Below, one piece after another: positions 52,152-62,685 of a stretch of 64,000 nucleotides of DNA. Position 1 is the stretch's first letter. Every line of letters starts with the position of its first letter. Made by a program: the position numbers and the translations under genes. The DNA is from Microbacteriaceae bacterium MWH-Ta3 (GTDB lineage Bacteria; Actinomycetota; Actinomycetes; Actinomycetales; Microbacteriaceae): the NCBI GenBank assembly GCA_003053925.1, contig QBKD01000001.1, forward strand, positions 1,364,001 to 1,428,000, given 5' to 3'. The notes under the pieces are model-generated. The model saw only the letters and a program-made list of their open reading frames with translations. It did no database searches and was not told the DNA's origin.

Positions 52152-54839
52152 GTGGCTAGCATCAATACTTTTGGTTCCGAGAGCGTGTTGTCTGTTGGAG
52201 ACAACGACTACCGCTACTACCGCATTGACGCGGTTGACGGCCACGAGACCCTTCCGTTCAGCCTCAAGGTCCTGCTTGAGAACCTGTTACGTACCGAGGA
52301 CGGTGCGAACATTACGGCCGCACAGATTTCTGCCCTGGGTCATTGGGACCACAACGCCCAGCCCGACACCGAGATCCAGTTCACCCCTGCCCGCGTTGTG
52401 ATGCAGGACTTCACGGGTGTTCCCTGCATCGTCGACCTCGCCACCATGCGTGAGGCCATGAGCGACCTCGGCGGAGACCCTACCAAAATCAATCCTTTGG
52501 CCCCGGCCGAATTGGTCATTGACCACTCGGTTATCGCCGATCTGTTCGGTCGCGAAGACGCGTTTGAGCGCAACGTTGAAATCGAATACGAGCGCAACGG
52601 CGAGCGCTACCAGTTCCTTCGTTGGGGTCAAACCGCGTTCGACAACTTCAAGGTGGTACCCCCGGGAACGGGAATTGTGCACCAGGTGAACATGGAGAAC
52701 CTGGCCAAGGTTGTGTACACACGCGACGTCGACGGAGCCGTTGTGGCGTTCCCCGACACGTGTGTGGGCACGGACTCACACACCACCATGGTTAATGGTC
52801 TTGGTGTGTTGGGCTGGGGCGTCGGCGGTATCGAAGCCGAGGCGGCCATGTTGGGTCAGCCCGTCTCCATGTTGATTCCTCGTGTCGTGGGCTTCAAGCT
52901 CACGGGCGCAATTCCCTCCGCTGTAACGGCGACCGACGTCGTCCTCACCATCACGGACATGCTGCGTAAGCACGGTGTCGTGGGCAAGTTCGTCGAATTC
53001 TACGGCGCGGGCGTTTCGCAGGTGCCTCTGGCAAACCGCGCCACCATCGGCAACATGAGCCCGGAATTCGGTTCCACCGCTGCGATGTTCCCTGTGGACG
53101 ATGTCACCGTTGACTACTTGCGTCTGACCGGTCGTCCGGCAGAAACCATCGCGTTGGTCGAGGCATACGCGAAGGCTCAGGGACTGTGGCACAACCCGGA
53201 CATCGAGCCTCGCTTCAGCGAGTACCTTGAACTCGATCTCTCGACCGTCGTTCCGTCGATTGCTGGACCCAAGCGTCCGCAGGACCGCATCGAATTGACC
53301 GCGTCGAAGGCGCAGTTCGAAAAGGATCTTGCCACATACGTGGCAGGTCCCGCTTCGGCGCCCGTCGCTGTGTCGGTTGACGGTAAGGAATTCACCGTAG
53401 ATAACGGACACGTGGCCATCGCAGCAATCACGTCGTGCACCAACACGTCAAACCCGTCGGTGATGTTGGCCGCCGGTTTGTTGGCGCGTAATGCGGTTGC
53501 GCGCGGTCTTTCGGCAAAGCCGTGGGTCAAGACCACCCTTGCACCCGGTTCCAAGGTTGTCACCGATTACTACGAGAAGGCCGGCCTGATGGACGACCTC
53601 GAGGCCCTAGGTTTCTATCTCGTGGGCTACGGCTGCACCACGTGTATCGGCAACTCGGGACCGCTTCATGAACACATCTCGGAAGCCATTCAGGACAACG
53701 ACCTGGCCGTCACGGCAGTGTTGTCGGGTAACCGTAACTTTGAGGGACGCATCAACCCCGATGTGAAGATGAACTACTTAGCGTCGCCGCCTCTCGTCAT
53801 TGCCTACTCGCTGGCCGGCACAATGGACTTCGACTTCGATGCACAGCCTCTGGGCCAGGATGCCGATGGCACGGACGTCTTCCTCGCCGACATTTGGCCA
53901 TCAGCGGCCGAAGTTCAGGCCACGATTGATTCGTCGATAGACACCGAGATGTTCAACCGCCAGTACGCAAGTGTGTTCGAAGGCGACGAACGTTGGCGTT
54001 CGATTCCCACCCCCGTGGGCGACGTATTCGAGTGGGATGCACAGTCCACCTATGTTCGTAAGCCTCCGTACTTCGAGGGTATGCAATTGGAGCCGTCACC
54101 TGTCGTGAACATCTCAGGCGCTCGCGTCCTGGCGAAGCTTGGCGACTCTGTGACAACCGACCACATTTCGCCGGCCGGTTCGATCAAGGCCGACAGCCCT
54201 GCGGGACAGTACCTTGCTGCACACGGTGTCGACCGCGCTGACTTCAACTCGTACGGATCGCGACGCGGCAACCACGAGATCATGATTCGTGGCACTTTTG
54301 CAAACATTCGATTGAAGAACCAGCTTCTGGACGGCGTCGAGGGCGGGTACACACGTGACTTCACGACCGCTGATGGCGCGCAGTCGTTCATCTTCGACGC
54401 ATCGGAACACTACGTAAACGCGGGAACGCCGTTGGTGATCCTGGCGGGCAAGGAATACGGTTCGGGCTCGAGCCGTGACTGGGCGGCAAAGGGAACGCGT
54501 CTGCTGGGTGTTCGTGCGGTCATCGCCGAGACCTACGAGCGCATCCACCGCTCTAACCTCATCGGCATGGGTGTCATTCCGCTGCAGTTCCCTGCGGGCC
54601 AGAACGCGGATTCCCTGGGCCTTGATGGCACCGAAGAATTCACGTTCACCGGTATCGATGAATTGAACAACGGAATTACGCCCTCGACCGTTCACGTGAT
54701 GGCAACACCGACGGCGCATTCGCCCGCCGGAAAGTCGGTCGTCGAGTTTGATGCCGTCGTTCGTATCGACACACCGGGCGAGGCTGATTACTACCGAAAC
54801 GGTGGCATCCTGCAGTACGTTCTCCGGTCGTTGGTCTAG
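52152..54839 (+). CDS. acn: Aconitate hydratase
   Basis: An 895-residue aconitase A-type enzyme that interconverts citrate and isocitrate in the TCA cycle. Cluster-ligating cysteines lie in [13 protein letters not shown] and [13 protein letters not shown]. Substrate-binding [19 protein letters not shown] and the domain 4 segment [17 protein letters not shown] are present. GTG at 52152 follows a GAGGAG ribosome binding site, and TAGAAT at 52121-52126 may be the -10 of its own promoter. Confidence 0.96.
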   Translation: MASINTFGSESVLSVGDNDYRYYRIDAVDGHETLPFSLKVLLENLLRTEDGANITAAQISALGHWDHNAQPDTEIQFTPARVVMQDFTGVPCIVDLATMREAMSDLGGDPTKINPLAPAELVIDHSVIADLFGREDAFERNVEIEYERNGERYQFLRWGQTAFDNFKVVPPGTGIVHQVNMENLAKVVYTRDVDGAVVAFPDTCVGTDSHTTMVNGLGVLGWGVGGIEAEAAMLGQPVSMLIPRVVGFKLTGAIPSAVTATDVVLTITDMLRKHGVVGKFVEFYGAGVSQVPLANRATIGNMSPEFGSTAAMFPVDDVTVDYLRLTGRPAETIALVEAYAKAQGLWHNPDIEPRFSEYLELDLSTVVPSIAGPKRPQDRIELTASKAQFEKDLATYVAGPASAPVAVSVDGKEFTVDNGHVAIAAITSCTNTSNPSVMLAAGLLARNAVARGLSAKPWVKTTLAPGSKVVTDYYEKAGLMDDLEALGFYLVGYGCTTCIGNSGPLHEHISEAIQDNDLAVTAVLSGNRNFEGRINPDVKMNYLASPPLVIAYSLAGTMDFDFDAQPLGQDADGTDVFLADIWPSAAEVQATIDSSIDTEMFNRQYASVFEGDERWRSIPTPVGDVFEWDAQSTYVRKPPYFEGMQLEPSPVVNISGARVLAKLGDSVTTDHISPAGSIKADSPAGQYLAAHGVDRADFNSYGSRRGNHEIMIRGTFANIRLKNQLLDGVEGGYTRDFTTADGAQSFIFDASEHYVNAGTPLVILAGKEYGSGSSRDWAAKGTRLLGVRAVIAETYERIHRSNLIGMGVIPLQFPAGQNADSLGLDGTEEFTFTGIDELNNGITPSTVHVMATPTAHSPAGKSVVEFDAVVRIDTPGEADYYRNGGILQYVLRSLV

Positions 54840-54841
54840 TT

Positions 54842-56737
54842 ATGTCACTTGACTCCATTCACTCACCCGAGGACCTTCGTGGACTCGGGTGGGAGGAATT
54901 GGAGAGCCTTGCCGCGGATATTCGCACGAAGCTGATCGAGTCGGTCGCATTGACCGGGGGACACCTTGGTCCAAACCTCGGTGTAGTGGAACTCACATTG
55001 GGTCTCCATAAGGTTTTTGCGTCACCCCACGACCCCATCATCTGGGATACGGGACATCAGTCATACGTACATAAGCTTGTGACGGGCCGACAGGACTTCA
55101 CGAAGTTGCGTGAAGCGGGTGGTTTGGCCGGTTATCCGCAGCGATCGGAGTCGGTGCATGACATCGTCGAAAGCTCGCACGCATCAAGTTCGCTCTCGTG
55201 GGCTGACGGTATCTCGAAAGCATTCGAGATGACGGGTCAGAACGATCGCACGGTTGTCGCCGTGGTAGGCGATGGTGCGCTGACGGGCGGAATGACGTGG
55301 GAGGCACTGAACAACATCTCGCACGACAATTCCAGACGCCTTGTTATCGTGGTGAACGATAACGGACGTTCCTATGCGCCAACAATTGGAGGCATTTCTC
55401 GATTCCTCAGCCAGGTTCGCACGCGTCCAACCTACAAAAATCTGCATCACGCCTCGTGGGCATTTGCGCGTCGATTGGGTGGACCCGCTCGTGCGCTGTA
55501 TCGCGGTTTGCGCGGAGGTTTGCGCGGGTTTCTCGCGCGCTTCAGCAATAACGAGGCGCTGTATTCGAACCTCGATATCAAGTACATTGGTCCCGTCGAT
55601 GGTCACAACATCAAAGACGTGGTACGTGCATTCGAACAGGCCAAGGATTACGGTTCGCCCGTTATCGTGCATGTCATTACCGAGAAAGGGCGGGGATACA
55701 AGCCCGCCCGAGAAAATGATGACGATCAGTTCCACGCCATCGGCGTGTTTGATCCGGCAACGGGCAAGGCCAAAGAAGGTTCCGGCCAATCGTGGACGGG
55801 CGTATTTGCCGAGGAAATGGTGTCGGTCGGTGAAAGTCACCCTTCTGTCATCGCGATGACGGCGGCAATGTTACGACCGACCGGTCTTGGGCCATTTGCG
55901 GAACGTTTCCCCGAACGAGTCGTCGATGTGGGCATTGCGGAACAGCACGCGGTGACGAGTGCTGCTGGGCTCGCGTATGGCGGTTTGCATCCCGTTGTCG
56001 CGTTGTACGCAACGTTCATGGGCCGCGCCTTGGATCAGACGATGATGGATGTTGCGTTGCATAAGGCAGGCGTGACATTCGTTCTGGATCGTGCCGGCGT
56101 AACGGGACCGGATGGCGCAAGTCACCACGGAATGTGGGACCTGGCCATGTTGCAAATTGTGCCTGGAATTCGTATTGCCGCTCCGCGCGACGCGCGTACG
56201 CTCCGTGAGGAATTGCGCGAGGCTGTCGATATAGACGACGCACCCACCGTGCTGAGATTCCCCAAGGGTGGTGTGCCATCAGACATCGCTGCGCTTCGTC
56301 GTACCGACGATGGTGTCGATGTTCTTCGAGAAGAAACCGACGCCGATGTCCTTCTTGTGGGGATTGGTGCAATGGTTCCGACAGCGCTGAAGGTTGCGGC
56401 CATCCTTCAGGAATCCGGTGTTACAAGCACCGTAATTGACCCGCGATGGGTGGTTCCTGTGCCGCCATCGGTGTTGACGCTTGCGGCATCACACCGAATC
56501 GTTGTATCGATCGAGGACGGTATTCGAGTGGGCGGTGTGGGGACACGAATCCGCCAGGATCTGCGCGCCGCCGGCATCGATACCGCTGTGGACGAGCTGG
56601 GGCTTCCCGACGAATTCCTCGAACACGATACTCGCGATAACATCCTGCGACGCGTGGGACTTACGCCTGAACACATTGCGGAGAACATCGTGGCGCAGCT
56701 TCGTGGCGACAAAGTTCCCCGCGCCCGCACCGAATAG
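54842..56737 (+). CDS. dxs: 1-deoxy-D-xylulose-5-phosphate synthase
   Basis: A 631-residue thiamine-diphosphate enzyme that condenses pyruvate and glyceraldehyde 3-phosphate, the first step of the MEP isoprenoid pathway. Motifs: DTGHQSYVHKLVTGR, SHASSSLSWADG, the TPP site VGDGALTGGMTWEALNN and EQHAVTSAAGLAYGG. The gene starts two bases after the acn stop and may be cotranscribed. It converges with the beta-oxidation gene 30 bases downstream; the gap shows no convincing terminator. Confidence 0.95.
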   Translation: MSLDSIHSPEDLRGLGWEELESLAADIRTKLIESVALTGGHLGPNLGVVELTLGLHKVFASPHDPIIWDTGHQSYVHKLVTGRQDFTKLREAGGLAGYPQRSESVHDIVESSHASSSLSWADGISKAFEMTGQNDRTVVAVVGDGALTGGMTWEALNNISHDNSRRLVIVVNDNGRSYAPTIGGISRFLSQVRTRPTYKNLHHASWAFARRLGGPARALYRGLRGGLRGFLARFSNNEALYSNLDIKYIGPVDGHNIKDVVRAFEQAKDYGSPVIVHVITEKGRGYKPARENDDDQFHAIGVFDPATGKAKEGSGQSWTGVFAEEMVSVGESHPSVIAMTAAMLRPTGLGPFAERFPERVVDVGIAEQHAVTSAAGLAYGGLHPVVALYATFMGRALDQTMMDVALHKAGVTFVLDRAGVTGPDGASHHGMWDLAMLQIVPGIRIAAPRDARTLREELREAVDIDDAPTVLRFPKGGVPSDIAALRRTDDGVDVLREETDADVLLVGIGAMVPTALKVAAILQESGVTSTVIDPRWVVPVPPSVLTLAASHRIVVSIEDGIRVGGVGTRIRQDLRAAGIDTAVDELGLPDEFLEHDTRDNILRRVGLTPEHIAENIVAQLRGDKVPRARTE

Positions 56738-56767
56738 CGCGGTGTCCCTCAGCGGGTATGCGTGACC

Positions 56768-58882
56768 TTACGCTCCGCAAATGGGTGGCGAATGGAAGGT
56801 TGCCCCAAACGCCCGCTCTGATGCGCCACAACGATCCAAGTATGGTGTCAGGCCCCCGAGATGCAGCGGCCAACGGGCGCCCAACAGCATTGCGAGGTCA
56901 ATTTCTTCGACCCCGTGCACGACTTTCTCTTCCATCATGATGTGGGTTTCGTTCGCCAGCGACGCCGTCACCGCCACATAGATGTCGGCGACAGTGGGGG
57001 CGTCGGCACGAGTGGGGAAGAGCGCCCGAGAATGCTCAGTGAACTGGCGTGCAGTGCCGGGTTCCGATTTTCCAAAACCACCGTGCTGAGCAAGTTCGTG
57101 CAGACGTGAACTTGCGTGCATGCGTGTTGGCGCAAAGGCGTGAAGCGAGTCCAAAAGATGTGCACTCACCGTGATTCCGATGAGGTCCATCAGCGCAAAA
57201 GGGTCCATGGGTAAACCCAGCGGCGCGACAGCTGCGATTACATCTTCAAACGAAGCGCCGGCTTCAGCCGCCTTCAGAGCCTCGCCGAGGTAGACCGCAA
57301 GAATCCGGTTGACGACGAAACCCGCAACATCGCGGCACACGATCGGCGACTTGCCCAATTTCTGGGCGACGGTGATTGCCGTGGCCACACTGGACTCGTC
57401 CGTTGCGGCACCACGGACAACCTCCACAAGGGGCATGACGGCCACGGGGTTGAAGAAATGTATCCCGACGAGCCGCTCGGGGTGTGCCAGCCCCTCGGCC
57501 ATGTCATCAAGCGACAGCGACGAGGTATTGGTCGCCAGAATTGCCTGAGATGACACGACACCCTCTACCCGGCGAAAAACGTCTCGTTTGACGGACAACT
57601 CCTCGAACACCGCTTCGATAACAAGATCACACGGCGCAAAATGTGCAATATCAATTGTTGCCGAAAGGTTCCGGGCGCACCGGGCGCGCTCGTCAGCCGT
57701 TAGCGCACCCTTGGCCACAAGACGATTCAATTGCTCGTGAATGTAGGCGATTCCAGATTCGAGGCGCTCGGCTGATACATCGGTGATCATGACGGGAACC
57801 TGCATTTTCTGCAGGAACAGCAATGCGAATTGACTGGCCATGAGGCCCGCACCGACGATACCGACGCGTGAAATTGAACGCGCGAGTGCGCGGTCAGGCG
57901 CACCACTCACCTGCTTGGAATGCTTGGTCAACAACGTGAAGCCGTACATCGACGCTCGGAATTGGTCGCTCATAATGTGATCCGCAAGCGCGTCGTCTTC
58001 GCGTCGAAATGCGTCGTCAGCGTTGTCATCGTGCGCAGCAGACACCAAATCCAGTGCACGAAGCGCGGCGGTGGGCGGAGTACTGCCCTTGGACATCAGA
58101 GCAGTACGGGCAAGCGCGATGGGTGCCTCCCACGTAATGGTGCGCTCCACGCGTCCGGGACGATGGGGTCTGGCCACGCTCGCGCCGCCGATGACCGCGT
58201 CAGCCCACGCCAGCGAATCTTCGAGGAACCGAACCGTGGGGAACGAGACATCCACGATGCCCAACTCGCACGCGTCATGCGCCGACAGCATGGTGTTGTT
58301 ACGGGCGGGATTGGTCACGATGACCTTTACCGCGCGTTCCACGCCAATCAGATTTGGCAAGAGAAATGCGCCGCCCCAGCCCGGAATGAGGCCGAGGTAT
58401 GTCTCGGGGAGCGCAATCTGGCGGACACCATCTCGAACAGTGCGATAGTGCGCGTGAAGCGCTACCTCGAGGCCACCGCCCAACGCCGTTCCGTTGATAA
58501 ATGCGAAGCTCGGAACGGGAAGAGCGCCCAGTCGTGACAAGGCCGCGTGACCCAAACGCGAGATTTCGAGCGCGCGGTCGCGAGAGGTTAGCGACGACAG
58601 AAGCCCTAGATCGGCTCCTGCCGCAAAGACGTCATCGGTTCCGATGACGGCGACACCACTAATTTCGCGGGCTTCAGCGCGACGCGCCACCGTGTCCAGA
58701 GCCTCAGCAAATTCCAGCAGTCCGCGAGGCCCTAGTGTGTTCGGGCGGCGCTGCTGCCCATTGTCGAGGGTTATTAGTGCCAGAATTCGACCGCTGGGTA
58801 GCGTGACATCCCGCACCCATGACCGAGTGACAACCTCGTTGACCGTGGCCTCGATAAGCGCCGTGTAATCGTAATCCTGCAC
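56768..58882 (-). CDS. fadB: Fatty-acid oxidation multifunctional protein (enoyl-CoA hydratase/3-hydroxyacyl-CoA dehydrogenase)
   Basis: A 704-residue two-enzyme protein. The N-terminal crotonase domain (residues about 30-280) has IGTDDVFAAGADLGLL and INGTALGGGLEVALHAHYR. The C-terminal dehydrogenase domain starts near residue 330 with the NAD-binding VGIVGAGLMASQFA and contains VGIHFFNPVAVMPLVEVV and VCRDVAGFVVNRIL with the catalytic His/Asn region. It performs the second and third steps of beta-oxidation. GTG at 58882 lies one base after the thiolase stop, so the two genes form an operon. Confidence 0.92.
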   Translation of the reverse strand: MQDYDYTALIEATVNEVVTRSWVRDVTLPSGRILALITLDNGQQRRPNTLGPRGLLEFAEALDTVARRAEAREISGVAVIGTDDVFAAGADLGLLSSLTSRDRALEISRLGHAALSRLGALPVPSFAFINGTALGGGLEVALHAHYRTVRDGVRQIALPETYLGLIPGWGGAFLLPNLIGVERAVKVIVTNPARNNTMLSAHDACELGIVDVSFPTVRFLEDSLAWADAVIGGASVARPHRPGRVERTITWEAPIALARTALMSKGSTPPTAALRALDLVSAAHDDNADDAFRREDDALADHIMSDQFRASMYGFTLLTKHSKQVSGAPDRALARSISRVGIVGAGLMASQFALLFLQKMQVPVMITDVSAERLESGIAYIHEQLNRLVAKGALTADERARCARNLSATIDIAHFAPCDLVIEAVFEELSVKRDVFRRVEGVVSSQAILATNTSSLSLDDMAEGLAHPERLVGIHFFNPVAVMPLVEVVRGAATDESSVATAITVAQKLGKSPIVCRDVAGFVVNRILAVYLGEALKAAEAGASFEDVIAAVAPLGLPMDPFALMDLIGITVSAHLLDSLHAFAPTRMHASSRLHELAQHGGFGKSEPGTARQFTEHSRALFPTRADAPTVADIYVAVTASLANETHIMMEEKVVHGVEEIDLAMLLGARWPLHLGGLTPYLDRCGASERAFGATFHSPPICGA

Positions 58883-58883
58883 C

Positions 58884-60071
58884 TTAGTTCCCGCCTGCGT
58901 AATGAGGGTTCTCCCATACGACCGTGCCGCCCTGTCCCAACCCCACGCACATTGTCGTGATTCCGTACCGCACATCGCGTCGCTGCGCAAACTGTGCCGC
59001 GAGCTGAATCATCAGGCGCACTCCACTCGAGGCCAGCGGGTGACCGTAGGCAATGGCGCCGCCCCAGGGATTGACGCGCGCATCGTCGTCGGCGATTCCA
59101 TAAAAGTCGAGCAACGTAAGGACCTGAATGGCAAAGGCCTCATTCGCCTCAATCAGGCCGATGTCATCAATCGTCAGTCCAGCCTTTGCAAGTGCCTTCT
59201 GAGTTGCGGGCACAGGCCCCAGACCCATCACATCCGGATCGACACCTGCGTACGCGAACGACACCATGCGCATCGCGGGAGAGAGATTGTGCCGTGACAC
59301 CGCATCAGCACCAGCGAGTAATGCGACGGTGGCACCGTCGGTCAGTGGCGAGGCATTACCGGGGGTGACGCTTCCATTGTCGCGGAACGGCGTCTTGAGT
59401 GTGGCGAGCCCCTCCAGAGTCGTCTGCGGCCTCAGCTGCTCGTCACGCGTCACGGACACCCAGCCCTCCGGACCTGCAGCGGCAACGGGAACGAGGTCGG
59501 GTTGGATGTGACCGGCGTCGTACGCTGCCGCAGCCTTCCGCTGGGAATTCAGAGCATAAGCATCGGCGCGCTCCTTTGTGAGGTGCGGAAAGCGATCATG
59601 CAGAATTTCCGCAGTACACCCCATGTTCAGCGCATCCGAACTGAGCAATCGTTCTGCGGCAAACCGCGGATTGGCATGGGCACCGAAGTCCATTGGGTGG
59701 TGACCCATGTGCTCGACGCCACCAGCAAGCGCAACGTCGTATGCACCATAGCCAATGGCGGATCCCATCGATGTCACCGCGGTCATTGCTCCCGCGCACA
59801 TGCGGTCGATCGCATAGCCGGGCACAGAGGTGGGCAGGCCAGCCAGCAAACCGACCGTGCGACCCAGCGTGAGTCCCTGGTCACCCTGCTGCGTTGTCGC
59901 GGCAATCGCGACATCGTCGATCGCATCCAGGGGGACAGAGGCGTTCCGTTGGACAAGTCCGACCGTTGCTTTGGCCATGAGGTCATCGGCACGCGTATTC
60001 CAGTAGGCACCTTTGGCACCAGCCCGTGCGAATGGTGTGCGGACTCCGTCAATGTAAAAGACGTCGGACAT
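58884..60071 (-). CDS. fadA: Acetyl-CoA acyltransferase (thiolase)
   Basis: A 395-residue thiolase that cleaves 3-ketoacyl-CoA in the last step of beta-oxidation. Catalytic C in DRMCAGAMTAVTS (about residue 90), H in YGHPLASSG and the second C in TTMCVGLGQGG are present, plus NEAFAIQ. The ATG at 60071 follows a perfect AAGGAGG. It precedes fadB by one base. Confidence 0.95.
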   Translation of the reverse strand: MSDVFYIDGVRTPFARAGAKGAYWNTRADDLMAKATVGLVQRNASVPLDAIDDVAIAATTQQGDQGLTLGRTVGLLAGLPTSVPGYAIDRMCAGAMTAVTSMGSAIGYGAYDVALAGGVEHMGHHPMDFGAHANPRFAAERLLSSDALNMGCTAEILHDRFPHLTKERADAYALNSQRKAAAAYDAGHIQPDLVPVAAAGPEGWVSVTRDEQLRPQTTLEGLATLKTPFRDNGSVTPGNASPLTDGATVALLAGADAVSRHNLSPAMRMVSFAYAGVDPDVMGLGPVPATQKALAKAGLTIDDIGLIEANEAFAIQVLTLLDFYGIADDDARVNPWGGAIAYGHPLASSGVRLMIQLAAQFAQRRDVRYGITTMCVGLGQGGTVVWENPHYAGGN

Positions 60072-60129
60072 GGTGATGCCTCCTTGCATTCCTGTACGCG
60101 ACACATCAGACGCTGTGCAACGTTGCGCG

Positions 60130-61350
60130 TTATGCCTCAATCTTAGAGTTTTTAGAACCGACCGCGTTGAGTGCGTCAGAAATGAGAAACGCGGTCGCCT
60201 CAATCTGCCAAGCTCTCGCGCCGCTTGCGGCGAGTGCGCTAGCTACGGACAAAGTGTCCACGGGGTGCGGAGGTTCCCAGCACAGCTTCCGAATTGCATC
60301 GGGGGCGATCAGATTCTCCACGGGAATTTCGCGGGTTTCGGCCTCTGACATCAGGACTTCGCGGACCGCGCTGAACCGCGCAAACGCGTCGGGATGACGG
60401 TCCCGCCAGTTTCGGGGGTTGGGAAGCCCTGCGGATTGACCGCGCAATGTCGGCACGTCCTTCGCTACAACCCCATCCTGATACGCCTTCCACCAGCGCG
60501 GAAGTTCACGGCGTGAATAACGGCCATGGAATGCCTTGAGATTGGCGAGAGCATTCAATGTCGTCGGCTCGGCGGCAACGGCTGCGACAATCGATGCGTC
60601 GGGCAGAATGCGACCCGGGGCGATATCCGATTCGCGGCCAAATTCGTCGCGTGCACGCCACATCTCGCGGGCAATAGCCAATTGACGGGGAGTCCGTAAG
60701 GTTTGCAAATTTGTCAGACGGCGCCACGGTTCGGGCTTGGGCGCGGATGGCTTCCACGCCACGAGATTCTCAAACTCTTGTCGGGCAATATCCCACTTGC
60801 CCGCCTCGACAAGCCGTGAATACACGGCGTCGCGTAGTGCGGGAAGCACTTCCACGTCGAGTGCGGCGTAATACAACCAGTCTTCGGGCAGTGGTCGCGT
60901 TGACCAATCAGCGGCCGAGTGTTCTTTTGCCAAATGGAGTCCGAGTAGTTCGGCAACGACGGTACCCAACCCAACGCGAGGCAGGCCCAAGAGGCGACAT
61001 CCGAGTTCCGTGTCAAAGATACGAGTCGGTACCAGTCCCACCTCGGACAAACACGGCAGATCCTGTGTTGCGGCATGGAAAATCCACTCTTCGTCACCGA
61101 TGACGTCCATGAGCGGGGTCATGTCGGTAATTGCTGTCGGATCGAACAGATGCGTCCCGCCTCCGACACGACTGACCTGAATCAGGTAAGCGCGAGCCGA
61201 GTATCGGAATCCACTCGCACGCTCGGCATCGACCGCAACCGGACCAGATCCTCGCGACAGCAACTCAAGTGCGGCAAGAAACTCATCATCGTTGTCAATG
61301 ACGTGCGGGACAACGGCCAGAGTGGCGCTGGGCAGTGCGTCCTCTGTCAT
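60130..61350 (-). CDS. rnd: Ribonuclease D-like protein (DEDDy exonuclease plus HRDC)
   Basis: A 406-residue 3'-5' exoribonuclease of the RNase D type. The DEDDy residues appear as D and E in VAVDAERASGFRYSARAY, D in HAATQDLPCL and Y-D in YYAALDVEVLP. An HRDC-type helical domain follows (residues about 220-290, with TPRQLAIAREMWRARDE). It matures tRNA and other stable RNA 3' ends. The ATG at 61350 overlaps the DUF3000 stop (ATGA). Confidence 0.9.
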   Translation of the reverse strand: MTEDALPSATLAVVPHVIDNDDEFLAALELLSRGSGPVAVDAERASGFRYSARAYLIQVSRVGGGTHLFDPTAITDMTPLMDVIGDEEWIFHAATQDLPCLSEVGLVPTRIFDTELGCRLLGLPRVGLGTVVAELLGLHLAKEHSAADWSTRPLPEDWLYYAALDVEVLPALRDAVYSRLVEAGKWDIARQEFENLVAWKPSAPKPEPWRRLTNLQTLRTPRQLAIAREMWRARDEFGRESDIAPGRILPDASIVAAVAAEPTTLNALANLKAFHGRYSRRELPRWWKAYQDGVVAKDVPTLRGQSAGLPNPRNWRDRHPDAFARFSAVREVLMSEAETREIPVENLIAPDAIRKLCWEPPHPVDTLSVASALAASGARAWQIEATAFLISDALNAVGSKNSKIEA

Positions 61351-61904
61351 CGCCCGACCATCGGGACGACACCATCGGGAAGTGGTGGGAAGCCCGCCAG
61401 AGTGCAGACGAACTGAGCCCAAGCTTCAACATGTGCCTGGAAGTTGTCATCGAGCGGTGACCACGATGCGCGGATTTCTAACTGTGAGCCGCGGCCTTGT
61501 TCGCTCATCTCACCGAATCCGGTTGAGACAACCTTCGTGACGGTGCCTGACGCATGTGCGTAAGTGGCCCCATGGGCGGCGAGTGATTCCAGAAGCCATG
61601 CCCATGCGACATCGACGACGAGCATTTCATCACCGATATCCGTCTCCAGCGGGGCCTGCGCATACAAAATTGCCCGAGACCGGCCGTCCCACCCCGCAGG
61701 AAGATCGGGGTCGTCCAATAGCACCAGGCGGCCCGTGCCGCGGTCGAAGTTTCCGACACCGCCCGTGACATCGCCCATGAACGCAATGGCGTTCGGCGAC
61801 AGATTTGTGGGTGCCGCAATTTCATGAGCATTGAGGTCTTTCGGGACAACCGCTGCCCGTGCAGACTCTGCAGCCCGCGCAAAGAAATCCAATCCCACAT
61901 TCAC
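61347..61904 (-). CDS. DUF3000 family protein
   Basis: A 185-residue protein of the actinobacterial DUF3000 family: LAPNAIAF-like segment near residue 38, VLLDDPDLPAGWDGRSR, EMLVVDVAWAWLLESLAAHGA and SQLEIRASWSPLDD toward the end. Function unknown; it normally sits upstream of the RNase D gene, as here with a 4-base overlap. GTG at 61904 is chosen because TAATCT lies exactly six bases upstream. Confidence 0.87.
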   Translation of the reverse strand: MNVGLDFFARAAESARAAVVPKDLNAHEIAAPTNLSPNAIAFMGDVTGGVGNFDRGTGRLVLLDDPDLPAGWDGRSRAILYAQAPLETDIGDEMLVVDVAWAWLLESLAAHGATYAHASGTVTKVVSTGFGEMSEQGRGSQLEIRASWSPLDDNFQAHVEAWAQFVCTLAGFPPLPDGVVPMVGR

Positions 61905-61910
61905 TCGTTC

Positions 61911-61916
61911 AGATTA
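61911..61916 (-). promoter_or_regulatory. -10 element for a leaderless DUF3000-rnd transcript
   Basis: The minus strand reads TAATCT, six bases, GTG (61904). No ribosome binding site is present. Confidence 0.5.
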
Positions 61917-61951
61917 GAGTCCGCCGAGTGAAGCGAGTCCGAGGCGCGCCG

Positions 61952-62635
61952 CTACTCTGCGTAGAGAGACACGAGGTGGGCATCACGAATCTGAACGGCG
62001 CCGTATGTGTATCCCTCGTCATCGTGCGCTTGGAGTAACGGTGCACCGGATTCGGGGACGGGGCACACGACCGAATCTTCTAACGAGTCGGCCGGAGAAA
62101 CGGTCTGATACCACCGATCAATAAGGTTCGCGTTCAAGAGCAACGTCACCAAATCTGCTCCGCCTTCACACAGAATTCGGCGATAGCCCCGCTCGCGCAG
62201 TGCACCAATCACAAATTCGCCCGTAAAAAGGGGAATATGCGCCACTTCGTGGCCCGATATCTCGGATTCCGCGGTGTCTGTGGTGATGACAATCAGCCCG
62301 CCATCTGCGCGCTCGACGGCGCCAGCCGGAGGAGTTGCGGAGCGCGACACGATAGCAATCGGCATGTCCCGCGGAACACCGAGTGGCTCGTTGCGAACCG
62401 TCGCGGCACCCATGACTACGACGTCGGCCGAGGCGCGCAACAGTTTCACAATTCTGCGGTCAAAGCCACCCGTCAGGCCGTCACTCGAGCCATCGGCACC
62501 CGCCATGTGCCCGTCCTCGGTCGTGATGACGTTACTCCACACCCACTCACTGTCATCGGACTCAACCCACAGATCCGCGAAGTCCGCGAACGAGTCGACG
62601 GTTGCCGAGAACGGGTAGTCCATGTGTATCGTCAT
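61952..62635 (-). CDS. RibD-C/dihydrofolate-reductase-fold pyrimidine reductase family protein
   Basis: A 227-residue protein of the RibD C-terminal fold. It has NVITTEDGHMAG near residue 35, DVVVMGAATVRNEPLGVPRD in the middle and the NADPH-binding RRILCEGGADLVTLLL around residue 150. Relatives reduce pyrimidine or pterin-like compounds; this stand-alone actinobacterial form, divergent from zapE, has no defined substrate. An alternative start at ATG 62623 is possible. Confidence 0.82.
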   Translation of the reverse strand: MTIHMDYPFSATVDSFADFADLWVESDDSEWVWSNVITTEDGHMAGADGSSDGLTGGFDRRIVKLLRASADVVVMGAATVRNEPLGVPRDMPIAIVSRSATPPAGAVERADGGLIVITTDTAESEISGHEVAHIPLFTGEFVIGALRERGYRRILCEGGADLVTLLLNANLIDRWYQTVSPADSLEDSVVCPVPESGAPLLQAHDDEGYTYGAVQIRDAHLVSLYAE

Positions 62636-62685
62636 GTCGCCATTCTCTCGCGAGTAGGCTTAGGACGGATACAGAGGGGTGTGTG

